Shown here one piece after another: positions 55,241 through 64,000 of a stretch of DNA of 64,000 nucleotides; position 1 is the stretch's first letter, and each line of letters starts with the position of its first letter. The translations under genes were made by a program, and so were the position numbers. The notes beneath the pieces are model-generated. The model was not told the origin of the DNA, did not search any database, and worked only from the letters and a program-made list of their open reading frames with translations. The stretch is from assembly GCA_023376005.1 (NCBI GenBank), contig CM042181.1:25785117-25849116 (forward strand), in the 5' to 3' direction. The stretch is from Doryteuthis pealeii. Its lineage: Eukaryota > Mollusca > Cephalopoda > Myopsida > Loliginidae.

Positions 55241-55844
55241 ATTGTCTTTGATTTATCAATTTCTTAATTAATTCATTACAATTAACCCTGATGATCCTTT
55301 TTTGGTGAAACTTAAGTAGGTTATCTATACCTTCTACTATATCTCCTCTACTAATGTATTGAGCTCTTTATATTTTTTAAACCCTAACCTATTTGGTTAA
55401 TATTTGTATCGACAGTCAATGATTTGATTAACTCTATTCTATTCCCCAGTAAATCATCTTTATATGGTTTCTGAGTGTCACTTTAACATTTCTGTTGTAG
55501 TAGCATATAGTAATCTATCTAAAAAATAAAGTTAGACTTATACTCTTAAATAACTGTTATACTAGCGATTATTAGTAATTGGAGTTAAATTAAAAACAAT
55601 ACAGAGATAAGAACAGGGAAATAAATAAATAAATAGAATTTAAGCCAAACACAGCCATAAAAATTATAAAAGAAAACATATGAACTTACATAACATTCAA
55701 CCATCACTATTGTAAAATATTTTTGACTCAGTTCAACTGAATAATTTCAACTTAGTCCAATATAATGTAGGATCTTGAAGAGATTGATTTGATCGAAATT
55801 GTGGGTAGACCCATAATTTTTTCTAAAAATCATTTATATATATA

Positions 55845-55975
55845 ATATAAGTAAAGAAATAAAGACTTAGAGATTGAGCGTTATAGTCTATTTCAGAAAG
55901 CTGAAATAGACTATAATGAAATATAGACTATAAAGCTAAATCTCTAAGTCTTTTGTTATTTCTTTACTTATATAT
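55845..55975. repeat. Palindromic hairpin MITE (mirror of 29,099-29,232)
   Basis: TAAGTAAAGAAATAAAGACT and the mirrored AGTCTTTTGTTATTTCTTTA ends; central TTTCAGAAAGCTGAAA. Confidence 0.82.
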
Positions 55976-56486
55976 TTGCTCTGTGACTAACATTAAGAGC
56001 ACACATTGAGCTCTCAAACTGCGACAGTTTTTTAAATAAAAACTCTGTGTCGTAAGGAAGATTTCTTCTCTGGACTTTTGGATTATATATATATATATAT
56101 ATATATATAATAATATATATAAAGGAAGTTTGGTATGTACGTGTCAACGTATAACATCAAACAGGAGGTCACTCAGATTTGAAATTTTGCATACGCCTTA
56201 ATATTCTTCTAACTAAGAAACACGCCAAATTTGGTTATTGATTTTTACTGATTAAAGGATATAATTAATTAAACCAAAATCAATTGATTTGCGGAAATGT
56301 CTGTATACCAGCTGCTGCTGATTATAAAATATTGTTCGCTGCCTGCTTTCTATTATAGCTATACCAGCAGTTTAGTTTAATTTTAGTGAACAAAATCGCT
56401 GTCTAAGCCATTCAGCTCGGAATCTCTCGCCTATTTATGGTCCAATCTTTATATATAGTCCGGTCATGGACCAGGTAATTTTGCTA

Positions 56487-56557
<71 letters not shown>

Positions 56558-56574
56558 AATACACACACCCCAAA

Positions 56575-57605
56575 CCCCTCTGCACAAGCAGGATGTGACA
56601 CAAGGTCAATATTTTAACCAGTGTTTACCAGGTTTGAATTCTAAGTTTTCATTCTCTTTGACCTGTTGCCATGAAGGTTAAAGACCTCAGTCTCTCTACT
56701 ATTTACTCATAGGTTGAGGCAGAATAGTTGGATGCCTACCTTCCCAAGAGTATTAGTACTATGTGAAATGCAAACAGCCTCGTCCACGATTTGAACTCAG
56801 TTGTAACCAAAACTATATTACTATCAGAGTCACAATTCCCTTAGTTATTTACATCACATTCTCCATTATTTTATTTTTATTGAAACCCTCCATTATTAAT
56901 AAAATTGTTTTACATTATTGATACTCTTAACCATATCCACATACAAATATCATGCAATTGTATTTATATATACAAACAAAAGGTGGTTTAAAGTGTGAAC
57001 GGGAAGCTAATTTGCATATTGATATTAAAAAATTTTATTTATTAAATATGTGCCTAGTATTATTGATATCTAATTGTTTGTTTTTATCTAATGAATATGA
57101 GCAAAATATAGGAGATAAATCCATTAACAAGAAGAAATAACTAGTTTTTATTCATTACTTCCTATTTTAACTAAATATTTGAATTAGAAAATGTAGCAAT
57201 GAAAGATGGAGTGATGGAAGAGTAAGTTTCAGTTGTTCTATTTTTCAATTATACCTCCCTCTGTTTCAAATCTTTTATCTGCATTCTTATTTATTTCATT
57301 AACCTTCTAATTTAATATATTTCATTACATTAAAACTTAAATACTACCACCCAGAGGTGCATATATTTGCTAGTTTTATACATAATGGAGATTTCGGTCT
57401 CTATTTGTCTGTAACCAAAACTACATCACTGCTTACATCACATTACCCCAAATTGTTTATATTTCGATTATACCCCACTCTGTTTCAAATCTTTTTTTTT
57501 CTGCATTCTTATTTAGTTTCATTAACCTTTCTAATTTAATATGATTTTTATTAGATTAAAACCTAAATACTACCACCCGGAGTGTGCATATATTTACAAG
57601 TAAAT
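56575..57605. repeat. SINE 2 plus two Helitron-like copies (mirror of 27,480-28,520)
   Basis: SINE family 2 on - (56,575-56,805), then the Helitron-like copies read on +: body from 56,815, TATATTTGCTAG near 57,372, then the partial copy to 57,600. Confidence 0.7.
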
Positions 57606-57638
57606 ATAATTGCCTTTAAACGAATTTCTTTTTTTTAG

Positions 57639-57813
57639 GACTGGTTTCAAGAAATGACGGTTATAATGAAAAGCAATGACAGACAAAAAGCTGTGGATTC
57701 CTATTTAGTCATGTATGACAAATTATTCAACTTTTCTGAGACGACTAAAAGCGGTCATAGTTCTCAGTCTTCATTTGAAGATTCAGGTCCCTATTGCAAA
57801 ACGTTTTGCCAAG
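57639..57813 (+). pseudogene. PRKDC: DNA-PKcs exon g, duplicate with one-base insertion
   Basis: Counterpart of 27,272-27,445 on the opposite strand, 175 instead of 174 bases. The single difference is TGCAAAACG versus TGCAAACG, which shifts the last codons (KRFAK is lost). Acceptor TTTTTTTAG and donor GTAAGT are intact. The - copy gives the frame that joins exon h, so the extra A is probably an assembly error. Confidence 0.85.
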
Positions 57814-58020
57814 GTAAGTCCCTGTTCATTTGATAAGATTTAGAAAATTGTTTTATATTAATACTTAGTGGGGTAATTTCAATAAGAAACTATTCAAATT
57901 GGTTATTACTAAGAGACCCGTATTTCAAAGCTATGATCTCCCTGCAATACTCAAATCGTTCTAGATTACCCCTGGAGAGTACATGACAACTCAAACAGCA
58001 ACAACCATTTCTCAATTATA

Positions 58021-58400
58021 ACTGGGTAATTCCACATCAAATCATCCAGGCTGTCACCACACCCTCAATTTTTTAAAAAACTTTGTCCAGGTCCAGTAAT
58101 GTTCAAGTTTAGACAATCCTCAAAATTTGAGCTTCCAACCAAAAAATTAGCAGAGTTATGTTTGATTTTTAGCTCTCCAAATTTATTTGTTGCAAAAAAT
58201 GATGACTGTTTTGTAATCTATTATTCTCTGTAAAATGAGTTCTAGAGCTTCCCTACTCCTAAGAAGGGGTTTATAAAAGCATTTTTGCCCAAGGAATCCA
58301 GAAATGCTATCATAAAATTTCTTAACTTAATCAATTTTAAGTTATTGCTGATTTCTGATTTTTTCATAGCAAGATCAATATCCCAATGTGGCACTGCATC
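58021..58400. mobile_element. Solo foldback arm (mirror of 26,690-27,064)
   Basis: GGTAATTCCACATCAAATCA start; TGAGTTCTAGAGCTTCCCTA inside. Confidence 0.72.
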
Positions 58401-59737
58401 TATGACAAAATTGTTTCTATTATTATTTCACATATATTGAACATTAATTGTACCAAAATCTTCCACAATAGAGGCTAAACAAATGGAAACTGGTAAAGAA
58501 ATTCCAAATACTATGTCTCCACACCTGATAAAAAAAATGGACAATTACAAATAACACTAGAAGATTTTACTGATTGATAGAAATACTAATGTAATTTTCT
58601 TTTTGTATAAACGCGTTTGACAAAAACCAAAGCTAACACATATTTATTACCCTGAAAAAGATTAGAGACATATATACTAAATATATATTTATAAGTAATA
58701 AATGAAGTCAGCCAAACAAAATAGCAAGTAAAAATTAAAAGTAGCTGCTAGTTTGCATTAATGTTAAATTTTATGAAGTTGGATTTTTTTTAAGGTAATT
58801 CTTTTCTGGTACACAAATCACAAATAAGATTGTTGTAAACAAGAAAATAAATGAAGATTTTTTAATGAATAAATTTTTTTTGTCTAGCAAAATGTGCCTA
58901 AAATTAGTAATTAAGAATAATTAAAATAGTTTTTAATATTAAGCTATATCATTTTCTCTCCCAAATGTGTTATCTAATGACAGACAAACATGGATAGTTT
59001 ATACAACTATTTTTTTTATATTTTACCAAATTTTTGATAAATATGGTATTTATTCATATTTGATAATTTATTTGAAAAGTTTAATAATTAAACTTTAATC
59101 TAAGTCATTAATTTCTATAACTAAATTACTTTAAAAACAGACTTTAAAATGAATAATCCCCACTTTCTTTCGTTTTAACCATATTTTGGTTCAGGTTTTG
59201 CATGTATGGTCTTTACACATGTCTATAAATTTTTATTACCCTTACTGCAAACCAAATATTAACCCTTATAGCACCAATTGACAATGTTTCAAGACAACCC
59301 CCCCCCAAAAAAAAGGAACTTCTGAGTTGTATTTTTTTCTAAGGGGTTAAAAAATTAGATAGAATGGAGATTCAAAGTTTTATCTTCAGAAATCTTTCAT
59401 GAATCTGTGGTTATAGTTTAAAGAGTTAACTGTGTGAAAACAAATCACATAAGTTTAAATTTCAATAATCAACTGCTTAAGACTTACAGGATTGAGTTAA
59501 AAAAGTTGACCCCTTCATTATTTGAAAAAATGGCATAATTCATAAATGTTGAATAAAATTTAGGGTCTCCAATTATTAAATAATAATGTTTGATGATGAT
59601 GATTGTGACCTTTGACACAGAACTTTTCAACTTTTGTTAGTGCTAATACCACCATTTTTGATTTTTTTTTTGGGGGGGGGATGCACATCATCTTTCATAT
59701 ACAGATAAGTCTTAAATATATTTGCATTGTTTTATAG
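58400..59737. other. Intron g-h stretch, mirror copy, nothing recognised
   Basis: Reverse complement of 25,330-26,690 with occasional indels at homopolymers. Confidence 0.6.
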
Positions 59738-59770
59738 GAATTCCGTCTCAAAGTTTGAAGACCTTTGTCG
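59738..59770 (+). pseudogene. PRKDC: DNA-PKcs exon h, cut by snapback junction
   Basis: Acceptor TTTTATAG then GAATTCCGT, matching the start of exon h (25,326 downward), with an extra C and lost bases. After about 33 bases the exon is abandoned and the sequence turns into the reverse strand of its own downstream intron (AACAAACAAGCAGCAATAA, compare 25,209-25,228). Confidence 0.85.
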
Positions 59771-59821
59771 GAACAAACAAGCAGCAATAAATTGATTGAT
59801 ATTAAATTTTATATAATTTAC

Positions 59822-59888
59822 CTGCAAATACATTGATTTGTAGCTTTTCTTCCTTTTATCCAACAGTCTTCAAACTTTGACGGAATTC
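59822..59888 (-). pseudogene. PRKDC: DNA-PKcs exon h, damaged copy after snapback
   Basis: Counterpart of 25,258-25,326, 67 instead of 69 bases, with several lost and changed bases in the Lys/Gly-rich middle. Flanks match 25,210-25,400. Confidence 0.8.
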
Positions 59889-61832
59889 CTATAAAACAAT
59901 GCAAAATATATTAGACTTTCTGTATATGAAGAATTATGGCATTCCCCCCCCAAAAAAAAAATCAAAATGGTGTATTAGCAACTAACAAAAGTTTTGAAAA
60001 GTTCTTGTGTCAAAGTCACATCATATCATCAAGCATTTCATTATTAATAAATTGGAGCCTAAATTTTATTCAACATTTAATTGAATTATTTGCCATATAT
60101 TTCAATAATGAGGGGTCAACTTTTTAACTCAATCCTGTAAGTCTAAGCAGTTGATTATAAATTAAACTTTATGTGATTTGTTTTCAACAGTAATCTTTAA
60201 GACTATAACCAACAGATTCATGAAAAGATTTCTGAAGAATAAAACTTTTGAAATCTCCATTCATCTAATTTTAACCCCTTAGAAATTAAAAACAACTCAG
60301 AAGTTTTAAAAAACCTTTTTTTTTGGGGGGGGTTGTCTTTTGAAAACATTTGTCAATTGGTGCATATGGGGTTTTATATTAAATTTTGTTTTTGGTTTAT
60401 GCAGTTTAAGGGTAATAAAAATTTATAGAATGTGTAAAGACCAGTACTGCAAAAACCTGAAACCACAAATATGGGTTTAAAAACGAAAAAAGGGGATATT
60501 CATTTAAAGTCTGTTTTAAACGGTAATTTAGTCTTAGACAATTAATGACTTAGATTAAGTTTAATTATTAAACTTTCAAATAAATTTATCAAATATGATA
60601 AATACCATATTTATCAAAATTTGGTAAAATATAAAAACTAAAAGTTGTATAAACTATCCATGTTGTCTGTATTAGATAACACATTTGGGAGAGAAATGAT
60701 ATAGCTTATATATTTAAAAACTATTTAATTATTCTTAATATCTAATTTTAGGCACATTTGCTAGACAAAAACAAATTATATTCATTTAAAAAATCTTCAT
60801 TTATTTTTTCTTGTTTACAACAATCTTATTTGGGATTTGTGTAACTAGAAAGAATTACCCTTAAAAAAAATCCAACTTCATAAAATTTAACATTTAATGC
60901 AAAAACTAGCAGCTACTTTTAATTCTTTACTTGCTATTTTTGTTTGGCTGACTTCATTTATTTACTTAATAAAATATTTAGTATATATGTCTCTAATCTT
61001 TTCAGGTAATAAATATTGTGTTAGCTTTGGTTTTTGTTCAAACGCGTTATACAAAGAGAAATATACATTAGTATTTCTATCAATCAGTAAAATTCTTCTA
61101 GTGTATTGGTATTGTCCATTTTTTTTTATCAGGTGTTGGAGAATAGTATTTGGAATTTCTTTACCAGTTTCCATTTTTAGCTTCTATTGTGGAGATTGGT
61201 ACAATTAATGTTCAATATATGTGAAATAATAATAGAAAACCATTTTTGCATAGATGCAGTGCCACATTGGGATATTGATCTTGCTATGAAAAAAATCAGA
61301 AATCAGCAATAACTTAAAATTGATTAATTTAAGAATTTATGATAGCATTCTGATTCCTTGGCAAAAATGCTTTTATAAACCCATGCTTAGGAGTAGGGAA
61401 GCTCTAGAATCCATTTTACAGAGAATAATAGATTACAAACAGTCATCATTTTTGCAACAAATAAATTTGGAGAAGCTAAAAATCAACATAACTCTGCTAA
61501 TTTTGGGTTGGAAGCTCAATTTTGAGGATTGTCAACTTGAACATTACGGGACCTGGACACAAAGTTTATTAAAAATGAGGGTAGTGGGTGACAGCCTGGA
61601 TGATTTGATGTGGAATTACCCAGTTATAAATTGAGAAATGGTTGTTGCTGTTTGCAGTTGTCATGTACTTCTCCAGGGGTAATCTAGAACGATTTGAGTA
61701 TTGCAGGGAGTCATAGCTTTGAAATACGTGGTCTCTTTAGTAATAACAATTATGAATAGTTTCTTATTGAAATTACCCACTAAGTATAATAATAAAAACA
61801 TTTCTAAATCTATCAAATGAACAGGGACTTAC

Positions 61833-62010
61833 CTTGGCAAAACGTTTGCCAATAGGGACCTGAATCTTCAAATGAAGACTGAGAACAATATGACCGCTTT
61901 TAGTCGTCTCAGAAAAGTTGAATAATTTGTCATACATGACTAAATAGGAATCCACAGCTTTTTGTCTGTCATTGCTTTTCATTATAACCGTCATTTCTTG
62001 AAACCCAGTC
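61833..62010 (-). pseudogene. PRKDC: DNA-PKcs exon g, damaged copy after snapback
   Basis: Counterpart of 27,272-27,445, 178 bases. Extra G after GACTG, extra bases in the SSQSS codons (TGTTCTC for TTCTC type change) and TTGGC for TTGC. Frame broken several times. Confidence 0.82.
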
Positions 62011-63106
62011 CTAAAAAAAAGAATTCGTTTAAAGGCAATTATATTTACTTGTAAATATTGCACACTCCGGGTGGTAGTATTTAGGTTTTAATCTAATAAA
62101 AAGTCATATTAAATTAGAAAGGTTAATAAAACTAAATAAGAATGCAGAAAAAAAGATTTGAAAGAGTGGTATAATCGAAATATTAGAAACAATTTGGTAA
62201 TCGTGATGTAAGCAGTGATGTAGTTTTGGTTACAGACAATAGAGACCGAATCTCCATATATTGTATAAAAACTAGCAAATATATGCACCCTCTGGTGGTA
62301 GTATTTAAGTTTTAACTGTAATAAAATATATTAAATTAAAAGGTTAATGAAACTAATAGAATGCAGATAAAAATTTGAAAACAGAGGGAGGTTATATTTG
62401 AAAAATAGAACAACTGAAACTTACTCTTACCATCCACTCCCATCTTTCATTGCTACATTTTCTAATTCAAATATTTTAGTTAAAATAGGAAGTAATGAAT
62501 AAAACTAGTTATTCTTTCTTGTTAATGGATTTATCTCCCTATATTTTGCTCATATTCATTAAGATAAACCAAACAATTAGATATCAATAATACTAGCACT
62601 ATTTAATAAAAAAAAATTTTAATATCAATATGCAAATTAGCCTTCCCGTTCACACTTTAAACCACCATTTTGTTGTATATATAAATACAAATTGCATGAT
62701 AATTTGTATGTGGATATGGTTAAGAGTATCAATAATGTAAAACAATTTTATTAATAATGGAGGTTTCAATAAAAATAAAATAATGGAGAATGTGAATGTA
62801 AATAACTAAGGAATTTGGACTCTGATAGATATAGTTTTTTGGTTACAACTGAGTGTCAAATCGTGACGAGGCTGTTTGCATTTCAATGTACTAATCTCTT
62901 GGGAAAGGTAGCATCCAACTATTTCTGCTTCAACCTTGATAAATAGTAGGAGAGACTGAGGTCTTTAACCTTCATGCAACAGGTCAAAGAGAATGAAAAC
63001 TTAGAATTCAACCTGGTAAACACTGGTTAAAATATTGATCCCTTGTGTCACATCCTGCTTGTGCAGAGCTTTGGGTGTGTTGTATATGTGTATATATATA
63101 ATATAT

Positions 63107-63137
<31 letters not shown>

Positions 63138-63524
63138 TATAATACACACACACACACTAGCAAAATTACCTGGTCCATGACCGGACAGTATATTAAAGAT
63201 TGGACCATAAATAGGCGAGAGATTCGAGCTGAATGGCTTAGACAGCGATTTTGTTCACTAAAATTTAAACTAAACTGCTGGTAATAGCTATATAGAAAGC
63301 AGCAGCGACAACAATATTTTATAATCAGCAGCAGCTGGTATACAGACATTTCCGCAAATCAATTGATTTTGGTTTAATTAATATATACCTTTAATCAGGT
63401 AAAAATCAATAACCAAAATTTGGCGTGTTTTCTTAGTTAGAAGAATATTAAGGCGTATGCAAAATTTCAAAATCTGAGTGACCTCCTGTTTTGATGTTAC
63501 GTTGACACGTACATACCAAACTTC

Positions 63525-63569
<45 letters not shown>

Positions 63570-64000
63570 CAAAAGTCCAGAGAAGAATCTTCCTTACGAC
63601 ACAAGAGTTTATTTAAAAACTGTCGCAGTTTGAGAGCTCAATGTGTGCTCTTAATGTTAGTCACAGAGCAAATAATATAGTAAAGAAATAACAAAAGACT
63701 TAGAGATTTAGCTTTATAGTCTATATTTCATTATAGTCTATTTCAGCTTTCTGAAATAGACTATAACGCTCAATCTCTAAGTCTTTTATTTCTTACTGTA
63801 TATTATATATATATAAATGATTTTAGAAAAAATTATGGGCTCTACCACAATTTCGATCAATACAATCTCTTCAAGATCCTACATTATTTGGATAAGTTTG
63901 AAATTATTCAGTTGAACTGAGTCAAAAAATATTTTACAATAGATGATGGGGTGAATGTTATGTAAGTTCATATGTTTCTTTATAATTTTTATGGCTTGTT

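Larger units (their letters stand above)
59770..64000 (-). repeat. Error-rich inverted copy of about 25,210-29,430
   Basis: Reads the same way as 25,210-29,430 (exon h, T/G-rich intron, foldback arm, exon g, Helitron-like pair, SINE, palindromic hairpin) with scattered small indels, and is the reverse complement of the sequence just to its left. Continues past the window end. Confidence 0.9.

Overview
This is AT-rich, intron-rich, repeat-rich animal DNA. The one gene I can support is the 3' part of DNA-PKcs (PRKDC), the large PI3K-related kinase of non-homologous end joining. The interspersed repeats (tRNA-headed SINEs, YADD-type LINE fragments, Penelope-like 3' ends, Helitron-like ends, many foldback elements) resemble those of mollusc genomes. 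My best guess is a cephalopod; the repeat-based species inference is weaker than the gene call.

Eighteen coding exons with GT-AG borders can be chained in phase into about 830 codons plus stop: FAT domain C-terminal part, linker, complete PI3K-like kinase domain, and FATC. They are not in gene order here. Exons a-f lie on the + strand (44,909-54,751) and exons h-r on the - strand (25,326 down to 2,130). The middle of the gene (exons d-h) is present in both orientations and part of it three times. The correct order is 44,909 to about 59,770 on +, continued by the reverse complement of 25,326 to 1.

Layout. 1-33,530: - strand exons r to d with introns full of repeats. 33,530-34,380: a palindrome, then a snapback. 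34,380-37,706: error-rich + copy of about 50,690-54,006. 37,707-37,806: 100 N. 37,807-44,900: intronic or intergenic DNA with repeats and no recognised exon. 44,909-59,770: + strand exons a to h. 59,770-64,000: second snapback, an error-rich - copy of about 29,400-25,210 read downward. Copies differ mainly by 1-3 base indels, including frame-breaking ones in exons, which looks like unpolished long-read foldback sequence at two contig ends that were scaffolded head to head, not a real gene duplication.

Other notable content: a GC-rich multi-hairpin block in intron a-b with a UUCG-capped hairpin; hammerhead-ribozyme-like cores in two repeat families; a non-autonomous Helitron-like family with hairpin plus CTAG ends; several foldback elements within kinase-gene introns; tandem copies of splice-donor regions next to two kinase exons; a tandem array of tRNA-like SINE heads; and a FATC tail whose last codons look shifted by one base.
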